Below are positions 54,093-63,694 of a stretch of DNA of 64,000 nucleotides, piece by piece. Position 1 is the first letter of the stretch. Each line of letters begins with the position of its first letter. Source of the stretch: an uncultured Lachnospiraceae bacterium (lineage in GTDB: Bacteria > Bacillota > Clostridia > Lachnospirales > Lachnospiraceae); contig CALWIA010000027.1 of NCBI GenBank assembly GCA_944380605.1, positions 1 to 64,000 of the forward strand. Direction: 5' to 3'. The notes below the pieces were generated by a model. The model was not told the DNA's origin, did not search any database, and saw only the letters and a program-made list of their open reading frames with translations. A program made the position numbers and the translations under genes.

Positions 54093-55057
54093 AGCATGTA
54101 CTGGTGACGGTGCCGGCAGAAGAACGGCATATGGAATATCTGAAGGAAAAAGGCAGAGACTGCGCGTTTTTTCAGGTGCCGGCGGCGAAGGTGACGGCGG
54201 AAGATGTAAAGGGCGCGGAGATCATTCTGGGAAACGTGCCGGCGCCGCTGCTGGCGGAGGCCGGGAAGCTTGAATGGCTGCAGCTGAATTCCGCGGGGGC
54301 GGACCAGTACTGCCGGCCCGGCGTGCTTCGGCCCGGCGTGCTGCTGACCAACGCCACCGGCGCCTACGGACTGGCCATTTCCGAATACATGGTGGCCCAG
54401 TCCTTCAACCTGCAGAACCGGCTGTACCAGTATGTCCGCAATCAGATGGAACACCGGTGGCAGGACCAGGGAAAGGTGACTTCCATATACGGCTCCACCA
54501 CGCTGGTGGTAGGGCTGGGAGACATTGGCGGCGAGTACGCCAGACGCATGAAGGCCCTCGGCAGCTATACCATCGGCCTGCGCCGGACGCCGGGAGAGAA
54601 ACCGGACTATCTGGATGAACTGTACACGACGGAGCGGCTGGACGAGCTGCTGCCCAGGGCGGATTTTGTGGCCCTGTCCCTGCCCAACACGCCGCAGACC
54701 CATCACATTATGGACGAGAGGCGGCTGCGCCTGATGAAGCCCACGGCGTTTCTTATCAACGTGGGACGGGGCAATGCCATTGATACCGACGCCCTGTGCC
54801 GGGTGCTGCAGGAAGGCCATCTGGGCGGCTGCGCCGCGGACGTGACGGATCCGGAGCCGCTGCCGGCGGACCATCCCCTGTGGGATATGCCCCGCATGGT
54901 GATTACGCCTCATATTTCCGGGCAGTACCATCTGCAGGAAACCTTTGAGCGGATCATCCGGATCGCGGGAGAAAATCTGGAACTTTATTTGGCGGGAGAC
55001 ACGGAACACATGAGAAACTTGGTAGATTTTCAGACAGGATACCGCAGGTCACGATAG
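54089..55057 (+). CDS. D-isomer-specific 2-hydroxyacid dehydrogenase
   Basis: A 322-aa NAD-dependent dehydrogenase. The Rossmann motif GLGDIGGEYARRMKALG is near residues 142-158. The catalytic Arg, Glu and His lie in VALSLPNTPQTH, NVGRGNAIDTDAL and TPHISG contexts. It is translationally coupled to rpiB. It may reduce a 2-keto sugar acid; the substrate is not determined. Confidence 0.92.
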   Translation: MKHVLVTVPAEERHMEYLKEKGRDCAFFQVPAAKVTAEDVKGAEIILGNVPAPLLAEAGKLEWLQLNSAGADQYCRPGVLRPGVLLTNATGAYGLAISEYMVAQSFNLQNRLYQYVRNQMEHRWQDQGKVTSIYGSTTLVVGLGDIGGEYARRMKALGSYTIGLRRTPGEKPDYLDELYTTERLDELLPRADFVALSLPNTPQTHHIMDERRLRLMKPTAFLINVGRGNAIDTDALCRVLQEGHLGGCAADVTDPEPLPADHPLWDMPRMVITPHISGQYHLQETFERIIRIAGENLELYLAGDTEHMRNLVDFQTGYRRSR

Positions 55058-55094
55058 GCGGCCGCGAGGGATTCTGGTCAGAAGGGAAGGCAAC

Positions 55095-57830
55095 GTGGAC
55101 AAGACAAGATCATCGGGATTCAGTCGGGCAAGGCGCGGAAGACAGATTCTGAACGCTAAAATCACCATACCGGAGATCTCCCGCAGCCTGGTGGAACGGA
55201 CCGGCCTGCTGGAGGAAATCGAGAAGACCGATGCCAGAATCACGGTTTTCAACGCGGGAGCGGGCTATGGAAAGACCATTCTTATGGCGCAGCTGGCAAA
55301 ACGCCATGAGTGGGGGTGCGTCTGGTATCAGGTAGATAGTTCCGACAACGATCCGGTGTACTTTATGCAGGGGATTCTGTATGGAATTCTGCAGTTTGCG
55401 CAGGAGGACGCCAGGGCTTCTTTTTATGGTTCCCTGCAGGAACTGCGGCAGACGCCGGAACAGATGCTGCCTGACATCGTGGAACTGCTGTCGGAATTGC
55501 TTCGGGAGCCGGTGTATCTGATGCTGGACGACGTTCATGAGATTTCCAACGAACGTGTGATTACGGTGCTGTGCGGTCTGATGGACAGTCTGCCGGCCAA
55601 CGTGCGCTTCTGCTTTACGGTAAAAGGTTCTTTTCCCCAGTTTCTGGCTTCTTACATGGTCAGAAACCGGGTATTTCTGATAGAGGCGGACCGGCTTTGT
55701 TTTTCGGAGGAGGAGACAAGGCGGATGATCCGGCAACAGACCGGATATCAGCCGGACGAGGAAGCGGTAAAGAGCGTGCAGGCGTATGTGGAGGGATGGC
55801 CGGCCGGCGTCATGTTTGCCTGCCTGTCCCTGAAAGCGGATCACAGCCTTCAGGAAGGCTCGCTGATGCTGAACCATACGAAAATTTTTGACTACATATA
55901 TTATGAAATTTTTCGCCGGCTGCCCTATGACATCCAGCAGTTTCTGACCAATACGTCGGTGCTGGAGTCCGTAAGCGCTCCGCTGTGCAATTACGTTCTG
56001 GACCGCCAGGATTCTGCCGGCGTTCTGGAGTACCTGGCGGCGGAAAATATGTTTGTATACAAGCTGAGAGGCGAGAAGAAGTGGTACCGCTACCATTCCA
56101 TTTTCCGGGATTTCCTGCGGGAACGGATCGACCCGGGACAGAAGAAGACGGTGCTTAGCCGGGCGGCTCAGTATTTTCTGCGCATGGGGGAGACGGATCA
56201 GGCGGTGGTCTGCGCCATGGAAGGCGGCAGCTTCGAAATCGTGGCGGCTGCCGTGGAGATGCAGACAGAGTCCATGCTGCGGCAGGGCCGTCAGTCTTCG
56301 CTGCGCCAGTGGATCCAGTATTTGGAACCGTACCAGGGCAATCTGAACGCGCCGTGCCTGTATGCGATTTATCGGTTCTTCCGGGACCAGAATGACCTGG
56401 AGAACGCGCTGGAATCGCTGTCTCAGGCGATCGCGCGGGCCCATGGGCAGGAGGACTGGGAACGTCTTGGCAGGTATGCGCTGGAGCGGACGGAATATCT
56501 GGAAGAGCAGAACCAGAGCCAGAAGGCGATAGAGCTGCTGATACCGGTGGTGCAGATGATGAGAGGCAAGCCCACAGCGGACGCTCCTGTCATACGCAGA
56601 AAAATGCTGGAATACCGCCTGCAGAAGGGCAACTGGAACTGTCTGACAGAGTTCACGGAACGGGTTGCGGCAGGAAGGCGGAGGATTCCGCTGGTTATGG
56701 AGAGAAATATGGTGCTGTGGGCCCTGGAACTGCGGGACAAGCAGGAGGGCTGGGGCAATACGCTGGAGGAAGCCAGAATGTACCGGCGGGTATCTCCGGT
56801 GTACGCGGAATACGGGTTCTTCTGCTATGCCAGATTTCTGTACCAAAAAGGAGATCCGCAGTGCCGCCGGGTGCTTCAGGAAGGAACCGCCATGCAGGGA
56901 GGCAGCTGCTATGCCAACTGGATGTCGCTGGTGGAGATGCTCTGGGAATATAAAAAGGCGCGGAAGCAGAGCCGGAAGGCGGAATTGAGGGAGAATATTC
57001 AGCAGGTCTGCAGCCGGCTGCAGCAGCAGAAATTTGAGACTCCGGACCTGTCGGAAGAAGACGAAAAGCTTCTGTCGGCGGTTCTGCTGGGGGAAGCGGA
57101 GGAAGGCAGCGGGGAGAGAGAACCTCTGCGGGAGGAGGCCCTTCTGCGGGTCTTCTGCCTGGGCAGTTTTTCCGTGAGAGCCGGAGAGGAACCCCTGCGG
57201 TGGAGAACCAAAAAGACGAGGGAACTGTTTGCCTGTCTGTTTGAGGCGGAAGGAAAGGGCCTGGACAAAAACGCGCTGATTTTCCGGCTGTGGCCGGAGG
57301 CGTCGGAGAAAAATGGTTCGGTGCTGTTTAACACGACGGTATCATACCTGAGAAGGACTCTGGCCTCGGCAGACGCGGCACAGGTGCTGCAGGTGAAGGA
57401 CCGGCTGTATTCTCTGGATATGAGCCGGATCTGGTCGGACGCGGGACGGCTGAAAGAACTGGCGGAATGGATCCGGAAGAAGGAATTTGCGGAAATCGGG
57501 AATCCCCAGGAACTGGTGTCGCTGTACGGCGGAGAGTATATGGGCAGCGAAGACTACCGCTGGCTGGTGGGGCGCAGGGAGTATGTGGAACAGCTGTTTC
57601 TGCAGGCCGCCAGGCAGCTGGCGCTCCATGAAATGGAGGAAAAACACTGGGATACGGCGATTGTCATTTTTCAAAAAATGCTGGACGTCAGCGTCTGCTC
57701 TTCCAGTATTCTGCGGCTTCTGCTGACCTGCCGGATGAAGCAGGGCGATGTGGGCGGTGCCTACCGGCAGTATGAAAAGGTGCGCGATGAATGGGAACAG
57801 GAGTGGGAGCAGGAACTGCCTGCGGAATGA
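55095..57830 (+). CDS. MalT/LuxR-like ATPase fused to winged-helix and BTAD (SARP-type) domains
   Basis: A 911-aa regulator. The N-terminal STAND NTPase has Walker A GAGYGKT (residues 55-61) and a Walker B-like VYLMLDDVHEI (near 138), followed by a helical repeat region. From about 690 an OmpR-like winged helix (LFACLFEAEGKGLDKNALIF) leads into a BTAD domain ending in GDVGGAYRQYEKVRDEW. The start is a GTG after GAAGGG. It lies directly upstream of, and co-directional with, the injection-system genes, so it is the likely activator of that cluster, an inference from position. Confidence 0.88.
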   Translation: MDKTRSSGFSRARRGRQILNAKITIPEISRSLVERTGLLEEIEKTDARITVFNAGAGYGKTILMAQLAKRHEWGCVWYQVDSSDNDPVYFMQGILYGILQFAQEDARASFYGSLQELRQTPEQMLPDIVELLSELLREPVYLMLDDVHEISNERVITVLCGLMDSLPANVRFCFTVKGSFPQFLASYMVRNRVFLIEADRLCFSEEETRRMIRQQTGYQPDEEAVKSVQAYVEGWPAGVMFACLSLKADHSLQEGSLMLNHTKIFDYIYYEIFRRLPYDIQQFLTNTSVLESVSAPLCNYVLDRQDSAGVLEYLAAENMFVYKLRGEKKWYRYHSIFRDFLRERIDPGQKKTVLSRAAQYFLRMGETDQAVVCAMEGGSFEIVAAAVEMQTESMLRQGRQSSLRQWIQYLEPYQGNLNAPCLYAIYRFFRDQNDLENALESLSQAIARAHGQEDWERLGRYALERTEYLEEQNQSQKAIELLIPVVQMMRGKPTADAPVIRRKMLEYRLQKGNWNCLTEFTERVAAGRRRIPLVMERNMVLWALELRDKQEGWGNTLEEARMYRRVSPVYAEYGFFCYARFLYQKGDPQCRRVLQEGTAMQGGSCYANWMSLVEMLWEYKKARKQSRKAELRENIQQVCSRLQQQKFETPDLSEEDEKLLSAVLLGEAEEGSGEREPLREEALLRVFCLGSFSVRAGEEPLRWRTKKTRELFACLFEAEGKGLDKNALIFRLWPEASEKNGSVLFNTTVSYLRRTLASADAAQVLQVKDRLYSLDMSRIWSDAGRLKELAEWIRKKEFAEIGNPQELVSLYGGEYMGSEDYRWLVGRREYVEQLFLQAARQLALHEMEEKHWDTAIVIFQKMLDVSVCSSSILRLLLTCRMKQGDVGGAYRQYEKVRDEWEQEWEQELPAE

Positions 57831-57864
57831 CGGAATTTCTGGAGGAAGGGGGAGACGAGACCTG

Positions 57865-59883
57865 GTGAGGGATAGATACGCGCAGCGGATGATGGAAATG
57901 GGGGAGCACGTCTGCAGCCGGCTGGGAAAGAAAACGGCGGAGCGGCAGACCGGCCCGGTTTCGTCTCTGCCCTGCTGGAAGGCATGGAGACAGGCCGGAG
58001 AGCAGATGGTGCAGGAAGAAGAACCGGAGCCGGTGGAGTATCTGATCCGCCTGTACGGACTGGGAGAGTTTGAACAGTTCTGTCTGGCGATGCTGGTATG
58101 GGCAGAGGCAGATCCCGGCGGGGTCAGAGGTGCTCTGCAGGAAGCGGGTCTGGACGGCATGAGTCCGGGAACATTGATGTCACTTTGGGAGGGGCGGCTG
58201 TGCTTTCACAGGGAGCGGTACGCCTCTTTTTTGTCCGGCGGACCGCTGGCTGGCTGGGTGGTGCAGGAGCCGGCGGGGCCGTGGGAACCGCTGCGCCTGG
58301 ACGGGAGGATCCACAGGCTGGTCCTGGGCGGGCGCTGGCTGGATCCGGAGATGGAGGAAATGGGACAGTGGTTCTGGCCGGATCAGTATCGGGAAGGCGA
58401 GATGAAAGCCGGATTCGGTGAAAACGAGTACCGCCGCTTCTGTGGATTTATGGGAAGCGGAAGGGGCTGCCTGCTTATGGGGCCGGAGGGAATCGGAAAG
58501 CGGACTCAGCTGCGCCGCTTTGCCCGGGACCATCAGAGACCTGTTTTCTGCGGAGAGGCGAGGGCGTTGCTTCTGGAGAACCCGGAGAGACGCAGGGAGC
58601 GGCTGAAACAGGCGGTGCGGGAATGCCGGATTCAGCAGGCGGCGCTTTGTCTGTACCGCTGCGGAGATTCGGAAGAGGAGCAGGAACTGCTGCGGCAGGG
58701 GTATCGGCTTGCAGCACGGTATCTGCCTGGGTTTGCAGTGATTCAGGCGGGAGAAGAACCGGTGCCGGAGGAACTGGAGGAACTGGTGCAGATTGCCATT
58801 GCGCCGCCGAACCTGCGCCAGCAGGCGGATCTCTGGAAGGAGATGGCTGGGGAATACTGCTGCGGACCGGATGTGAAGCCGGAGGAACTGGCGGGAATCA
58901 TGACCATGACGCCGGGACAGATCCGCCGGACGCTGGAGCGGGGTGACCTGCTGCGCAGGCAGGAGGGCTTGGACCGGATAGAAGAACGCCATCTCCGGGA
59001 GTCGGCAGGCGGCATGGCAGACGGCCGGCTGCAGGGAAAAGCCATCCGGGTGGAGCCCCGGTACGGATTTGAAGATCTGATTCTGCCGGAGAAACAAAAA
59101 AGCCAGCTGCGGGCGGTCTGCAGCCAGGTAAAGAACCGCTACCGTGTGTATGAAGAATGGGGATTTTCTTCCCGGCGCGCCTATGGAACCGGGCTTTCCA
59201 TCGTGTTTTCCGGCCCGCCGGGCACAGGCAAGACCATGGCGGCCCAGGTGATGGCCAGGGAACTGGGGCTGGAACTTTACAAGGTGGATCTGGCGGCGGT
59301 GGTCAGCAAATACGTGGGAGAGACGGAAAAGAACCTGAACCTGATTTTTGAAGAGGGGAAAAAGAGCCGTGCCATCCTGTTTTTTGATGAGGCCGACGTG
59401 CTGTTTTCCAAGCGAACGGAAGTGAAGGATTCCCACGATAAGTACAACAATATGGAAGCGGCGTTTCTGCTGCAGAAGATGGAAGAGTACACAGGCGCGG
59501 CGGTGCTGGCTACCAATTACTTGCAGAATATTGACGAAGCCTTTAAACGCCGGTTTACGTATATTGTGGAATTTCCATTTCCGGACGCGGACAGCCGCCG
59601 CCTTCTGTGGGAAAGCGCGGCGCCCCAGCAGCTGCCGCTGGACCGGGACGTGGACTTTGACTTCCTGGCGGAAACATTTGATATAAGTGGAAGCCAGATC
59701 AAAAACAGCCTGCTTGGCGCCGCGTTTCTGGCGGCGGACGAGGGGCAGAAGCAGGTGCGCATGGGGCATGTGCTGAAGGCGCTGGAACAGGAACTGTACA
59801 AAAGCGGGAGAAAGATTTCCAGAGAAGCGCTGGAGGCCTATGGGCTTGCCCATGGGAATGGAAAAAGCGAGGGATCGGCATGA
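57865..59883 (+). CDS. AAA+ ATPase of contractile injection system (Afp15/Pvc15-like)
   Basis: A 672-aa protein if the GTG at 57865 is used; GGAGGAAGGGGG lies 12 nt ahead. The C-terminal CDC48-like AAA+ module has Walker A GPPGTGKT (about residues 450-457), Walker B ILFFDEADVLF (about 505-515), an Arg finger region in FKRRFTYIVEFPFP, and a sensor in VLATNYLQN. A second P-loop-like GPEGIGKRT at about 206-214 lacks a clear Walker B and looks degenerate. AAA+ ATPases of this type are core in eCIS clusters. Overlaps the next gene by ATGA. Confidence 0.88.
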   Translation: MRDRYAQRMMEMGEHVCSRLGKKTAERQTGPVSSLPCWKAWRQAGEQMVQEEEPEPVEYLIRLYGLGEFEQFCLAMLVWAEADPGGVRGALQEAGLDGMSPGTLMSLWEGRLCFHRERYASFLSGGPLAGWVVQEPAGPWEPLRLDGRIHRLVLGGRWLDPEMEEMGQWFWPDQYREGEMKAGFGENEYRRFCGFMGSGRGCLLMGPEGIGKRTQLRRFARDHQRPVFCGEARALLLENPERRRERLKQAVRECRIQQAALCLYRCGDSEEEQELLRQGYRLAARYLPGFAVIQAGEEPVPEELEELVQIAIAPPNLRQQADLWKEMAGEYCCGPDVKPEELAGIMTMTPGQIRRTLERGDLLRRQEGLDRIEERHLRESAGGMADGRLQGKAIRVEPRYGFEDLILPEKQKSQLRAVCSQVKNRYRVYEEWGFSSRRAYGTGLSIVFSGPPGTGKTMAAQVMARELGLELYKVDLAAVVSKYVGETEKNLNLIFEEGKKSRAILFFDEADVLFSKRTEVKDSHDKYNNMEAAFLLQKMEEYTGAAVLATNYLQNIDEAFKRRFTYIVEFPFPDADSRRLLWESAAPQQLPLDRDVDFDFLAETFDISGSQIKNSLLGAAFLAADEGQKQVRMGHVLKALEQELYKSGRKISREALEAYGLAHGNGKSEGSA

Positions 59884-60677
59884 GTTTTGAACCGTTTGAA
59901 ACGGAGTACAGCAGAGACCAGAAGCGCTCCGACCACCGGATGCGCCGGTTTTCCTCCGGCGAAAAGGAGGAAAAGGAGAAGGGGCGTCCCATGGAGGGGT
60001 ATGAGTCCTCCGAACAGGAGCGAAAAGAGAAAAAGGAGCCGGCCCAGCAGGTGCTGCTAAAAGGCGGACGGAACCGGTTTTCTGCCGGCTACAACCGGGA
60101 GAAGAAGCTGACCATGGTGTTTTCTAGGGATAAGCAGGATGGAGATGGGAAAGAGGAGGAAGTGCTTAAACGGGAGCGGTCTTCTTCCTGGAAGGGCAAT
60201 AAAAAGTATTTTCTGGCCGACCTGGCGAAGCCGGAACAGGGGGCCATGGCGCTGGAGGATCGGGAGGAGAAGCAGAAGAAATTCCTGATGAAGCAGATTT
60301 CCGACGCCGCGGATGGGCCGGAAGAGAGCCTGGTGCAGGAAGAATTTTCCTTTTTCAGCACCAGGAATGAACGCAGGCAGATCCGGATGCTGGAAGACGA
60401 GGCCAGGAAGCATTCCCTGGACCGGGAAACGGTGGAGGAAAACCGCAGGCAGGCGTCGGCTCTGGCTCAGGACGTGATGCATAAAGAGCAGGAGCGGCGG
60501 GATTTTGCAAAGCAGATGGCTTCGCAGCTGTCGGCGGAGAAGGGGGAAAAGCAGCACAAGGCGGCGCCGCTGTACAGCCCGCTGCTGCACGGAATGCAGG
60601 CGCCGGACGGCGCGGAAGGCGAAGGCGAGAAGAACGGGACGGAGGACCCGGAAGAAAACAAAGAGGGAAAAAAATAA
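59880..60677 (+). CDS. Highly charged protein of unknown function in the injection-system cluster
   Basis: A 265-aa protein rich in Glu, Lys and Arg, with no signal peptide or membrane segment, and predicted to be largely disordered or coiled coil. I recognise no family. It is translationally coupled to the AAA+ ATPase and ends just before a terminator and the sheath gene. Possible roles are an assembly cofactor, scaffold or cargo; none can be shown from sequence. Confidence 0.75.
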   Translation: MSFEPFETEYSRDQKRSDHRMRRFSSGEKEEKEKGRPMEGYESSEQERKEKKEPAQQVLLKGGRNRFSAGYNREKKLTMVFSRDKQDGDGKEEEVLKRERSSSWKGNKKYFLADLAKPEQGAMALEDREEKQKKFLMKQISDAADGPEESLVQEEFSFFSTRNERRQIRMLEDEARKHSLDRETVEENRRQASALAQDVMHKEQERRDFAKQMASQLSAEKGEKQHKAAPLYSPLLHGMQAPDGAEGEGEKNGTEDPEENKEGKK

Positions 60678-60693
60678 GAAAGTACGGACACAG

Positions 60694-60736
60694 AGCCGGC
60701 AGTACGCAGAGAAAATCTGCGGCTGCCGGCTTTTCT
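60694..60736 (+). terminator. Intrinsic terminator between ATPase unit and sheath unit
   Basis: AGCCGGCA (60694-60701) pairs with TGCCGGCT (60724-60731), enclosing a CGCAGA/TCTGCG stem, with TTTT-C-TT after it. It separates regulator, ATPase and charged protein from the structural genes. Confidence 0.8.
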
Positions 60737-60810
60737 TGTTAAGCGGTTGTTAAGTCGGATTTTGTAGAATAAACATGAAAAAGAAACGAGACCAAGAATC
60801 TATTAAAAGA

Positions 60811-60857
60811 AAGGAGGCATCCAGTTTCAGACATTTTTAATTGGAAACTGGGACAAT
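60811..60857 (+). promoter_or_regulatory. Hairpin-bridged ribosome-binding site of the sheath gene
   Basis: The only strong Shine-Dalgarno, AAGGAGG (60811-60817), lies 40 nt from the ATG at 60858. Between them CCAGTTTC (60821-60828) pairs perfectly with GAAACTGG (60844-60851). With the stem formed the effective spacing is 9 nt, which is optimal. No start codon lies at a suitable distance from the site without the stem. Confidence 0.7.
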
Positions 60858-62591
60858 ATGGCTGAATACTTATCACCAGGCGTCTATGTGGAAGAATTTG
60901 AGTCCGGCGGCAAACCTATGGAAGGCGTAGGAACCAGCACTGCCGGATTCATCGGACTGGCGGAGAAAGGCGCGGTTGAGGGCGTTCCTCAGCTGGTTAC
61001 CAACTTCGCGGATTTCAAGAGGAAGTACGGCGGATATCTGTCTGAGAGCGAGTTCGGCGAATACCGGTTCCTGGCCTACGCGGTGGAACATTTCTTCATC
61101 AACGGCGGCTCCCGGGCTTTTATCTCCCGTGTGGCTCCCAAAGACGCCAAATGCGCATCTGGCGCGGTTCCGGCGGCGGCGCCTGCCCTTTCCATTACGG
61201 CCAAGAACCCCGGCGCGTGGGGCAACAACATCAGCGTGGTGATTACCCCTTCCAGCAAGGCCAAGACACAGATCCTGGACATTCTGGAGACTTCCGCGGG
61301 CAAGAAGTACCATGTGAAGAATTCCAACGGCTTCAACGCTGGCGACATCGTTATGTATTCGGATCAGACCGGAACCGTTTACAACAAAGTAGTGAAGAGC
61401 CAGGATAACATTCTGGAATTTGAAAACGAGTTCGACGACAGCGTGGTGGACAAGAACCTGCTTCCCACCAAGGTCATTACCACCTGTGAGTTCAACCTGG
61501 AAGTGAAGTCGGACGACCAGGTGGAACTGTACGAGAACGTGTCCTTCAACATCAACGCGTCCAACTATGTGGACAAGAAGACCTCCAAGTCGGATCTGGT
61601 GGAAGTACACTGCACGGCAGCTTCGGAAGAGATCATCCCGCCCTTCATGATGCTCTGCGATCAGGACGAGGAGAAAGCGGTGCTTTCCGTGACTCTGACC
61701 GGCGGTTCCAACGGCAGTGTGGAGTCCTTAAGCGCGGCGGACTTTATTGGTTCGGACAACGGCGCCGGCAGAAGAACCGGTATCCAGTCCTTCCTGGACA
61801 ATGACAACGTTTCCATTATGGCGGTTCCCGGCGTAACGGATCCCAACGTACAGCTGATGTTGGTGGCCCACTGCGAGAACCTGGGCAGCCGCTTCGCGGT
61901 GCTGGATATGCCAAAAGACGCCAAGAAGATCGACGACATCATGGCGCACCGGGACATTTTCGATTCCAACTACGCGGCGCTGTACCATCCGTGGCTGCAG
62001 GTATTTGATCCGCTGGACAAGAAGAACATCGCGATTCCGCCGTCCGGCTCCATTCTGGGCATTTACGCCAGAAGCGACAATACCAGAGGCGTGCACAAGG
62101 CTCCGGCCAATGAGCCGGTGCGGGCATGCGTAGGACTGGACTGCCAGTTCAACAAGGGCGAGCAGGACATCCTGAATCCCAAGGGCGTCAACCTGATCCG
62201 GTCCTTCCCGGGCATGGGCATCCGCGTATGGGGCGCCAGAACGGCCACCAGCAATCCCAGCTGGAAATATGTCAATGTACGCCGGCTGTTTATCTTCATC
62301 GAAGAGTCCATCCGCGCCAATACCAACTGGGCCGTATTTGAGCCCAACGACGAGGTGCTGTGGGTACGTGTAAGAAGAACCATCGAAGTGTTCCTGACGG
62401 GAATGTGGAGAGCCGGTTCCCTGGCAGGCAGTTCACCGGAAGAGGCGTTCTTCGTCAACATCGGCCATGACACCATGAGCCAGGACGATATCGACAACGG
62501 CCGACTGATCTGCGTGATCGGCGTAGCGCCCGTGAAGCCTGCTGAATTTGTAATCTTCAGAATTTCTCAGAAAACCAGCGACGCGGAATAA
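60858..62591 (+). CDS. Contractile sheath protein (phage tail sheath family)
   Basis: A 577-aa structural protein that forms the contractile sheath. The N-terminus MAEYLSPGVYVEEF, followed by TSTAGFIGLAEKG, is characteristic, as is the C-terminal sheath domain (NVRRLFIFIEESIRANTNWA, then GVAPVKPAEFVIFRISQ). The length fits eCIS sheaths. It heads the structural operon; sheath followed by inner tube is standard. No capsid or terminase genes are near, which favours an injection system over a prophage. Confidence 0.95.
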   Translation: MAEYLSPGVYVEEFESGGKPMEGVGTSTAGFIGLAEKGAVEGVPQLVTNFADFKRKYGGYLSESEFGEYRFLAYAVEHFFINGGSRAFISRVAPKDAKCASGAVPAAAPALSITAKNPGAWGNNISVVITPSSKAKTQILDILETSAGKKYHVKNSNGFNAGDIVMYSDQTGTVYNKVVKSQDNILEFENEFDDSVVDKNLLPTKVITTCEFNLEVKSDDQVELYENVSFNINASNYVDKKTSKSDLVEVHCTAASEEIIPPFMMLCDQDEEKAVLSVTLTGGSNGSVESLSAADFIGSDNGAGRRTGIQSFLDNDNVSIMAVPGVTDPNVQLMLVAHCENLGSRFAVLDMPKDAKKIDDIMAHRDIFDSNYAALYHPWLQVFDPLDKKNIAIPPSGSILGIYARSDNTRGVHKAPANEPVRACVGLDCQFNKGEQDILNPKGVNLIRSFPGMGIRVWGARTATSNPSWKYVNVRRLFIFIEESIRANTNWAVFEPNDEVLWVRVRRTIEVFLTGMWRAGSLAGSSPEEAFFVNIGHDTMSQDDIDNGRLICVIGVAPVKPAEFVIFRISQKTSDAE

Positions 62592-62610
62592 GGTAGGAAG
62601 GAGATAAGAC

Positions 62611-63036
62611 ATGGCTACATATCCATATGGAAGATTTAGATATAAAGTGGAAATCGAAGGCCTGGAGGCCGGCGGATTTTCTGAAGTTACCGGCTTTGAC
62701 GCTTCCATCGACGTGATGGAATACCGGGAAGGCGATATGGTACAGACGCCCATGAAGATCCCGGGACTGAAGAAGTACGGCAACATTACGCTGCGCAAGG
62801 GTCTGGCGGATTCCAGAGCGCTGTACGACTGGATGATCGCCGGCGTGGATGGAGAGGTCACCAGAAAGACCATTACCATTTCCCTGCTGGGTCAGACCGG
62901 AGACGTAGTGGCGGCATGGCGGGTGATCAACGCCTGGCCGGTGAAATACACGGGACCGGATTTCAATGCCACTTCCTCGGAAGTCGCGGTGGAAACCCTG
63001 GAAATTGCCCATGAAGGCATGACCAGAGAGTCCTGA
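62611..63036 (+). CDS. Inner tube protein (Hcp/gp19 family)
   Basis: A 141-aa T4 gp19-like tube protein. FRYKVEIEGLEAGGFSEVTG at the N-terminus and ITLRKGLADSRALYDWM are typical. Its hexameric rings form the tube inside the sheath. GGAAGGAG precedes the ATG. It follows the sheath by 19 nt. Confidence 0.94.
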   Translation: MATYPYGRFRYKVEIEGLEAGGFSEVTGFDASIDVMEYREGDMVQTPMKIPGLKKYGNITLRKGLADSRALYDWMIAGVDGEVTRKTITISLLGQTGDVVAAWRVINAWPVKYTGPDFNATSSEVAVETLEIAHEGMTRES

Positions 63037-63128
63037 TCATAGGAAACCAGAAGAGAGGGAATGCCGCGCGGCGGAAGCGATTCCGGGGCGGCAGTCCCCT
63101 TCTTTGGAATTGAGAAGAGGTACATTGT

Positions 63129-63500
63129 ATGGCGTTTCAGACAGAATATACATTTACGCTGCCGAGAGGGTATCTGGACCGGGACGGCATGCTGCATAAA
63201 GAGGGCGTAATGCGCCTGGCCAATGCGGCGGACGAGATTCTGCCGTTAAAGGATCCGAGGGTTCAGCAGAATCCGGGGTATCTGACCATCATCCTGCTGG
63301 CACGGGTGGTGACGAAGCTGGGATCCCTTCCGGCGGTGGACACCCGGGTGATTGAAAACCTGTTCACGGCGGATCTGGCGTATCTGCAGGATCTGTACCA
63401 GCGGATCAACACCATGGAGACGCCCTCCTATCACGGCGTATGCCCCCACTGCCACGAGGAAATCGAGGTGCCTATAAATTTTATGGAACCCGGTCTGTGA
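63129..63500 (+). CDS. Injection-system conserved protein (phage tail-assembly-like)
   Basis: A 123-aa protein. LKDPRVQQNPGYLTIILLAR and LFTADLAYLQDLYQRIN are recurrent in small proteins between tube genes of eCIS and some phages. A CPHCHEE segment near residue 107 gives two Cys and a His, possibly a zinc site. Probably an assembly chaperone; this is inference. The 92-nt gap before it holds only a short GC hairpin. Confidence 0.7.
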   Translation: MAFQTEYTFTLPRGYLDRDGMLHKEGVMRLANAADEILPLKDPRVQQNPGYLTIILLARVVTKLGSLPAVDTRVIENLFTADLAYLQDLYQRINTMETPSYHGVCPHCHEEIEVPINFMEPGL

Positions 63501-63679
63501 TCACCTACCCGGCGGATAAAATCTACGAGGAAGCGGCTTTTATCGCATATTACATGCACTGGGGACACGACGAGATCATGGCCATGAGCCATATGGACCG
63601 GCTGCGCTGGTGCAGGGAAATCTCAAAGATCAACAGCAGGCTCAACGACGAACCGGAGAACGTGTTTGAACTGAAATAG
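63497..63679 (+). CDS. DUF6760 family small protein
   Basis: A 60-aa protein starting at a GTG that overlaps the preceding stop (GTGA). ITYPADKIYEEAAFIAYYMH, then the HDEIM and WCREISKIN patterns, match the small DUF6760 proteins found between tube genes in eCIS clusters. There is no clear ribosome-binding site, so translation is probably coupled. Function unknown. Confidence 0.8.
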   Translation: MITYPADKIYEEAAFIAYYMHWGHDEIMAMSHMDRLRWCREISKINSRLNDEPENVFELK

Positions 63680-63694
63680 CGGACGGAGGCAGAT

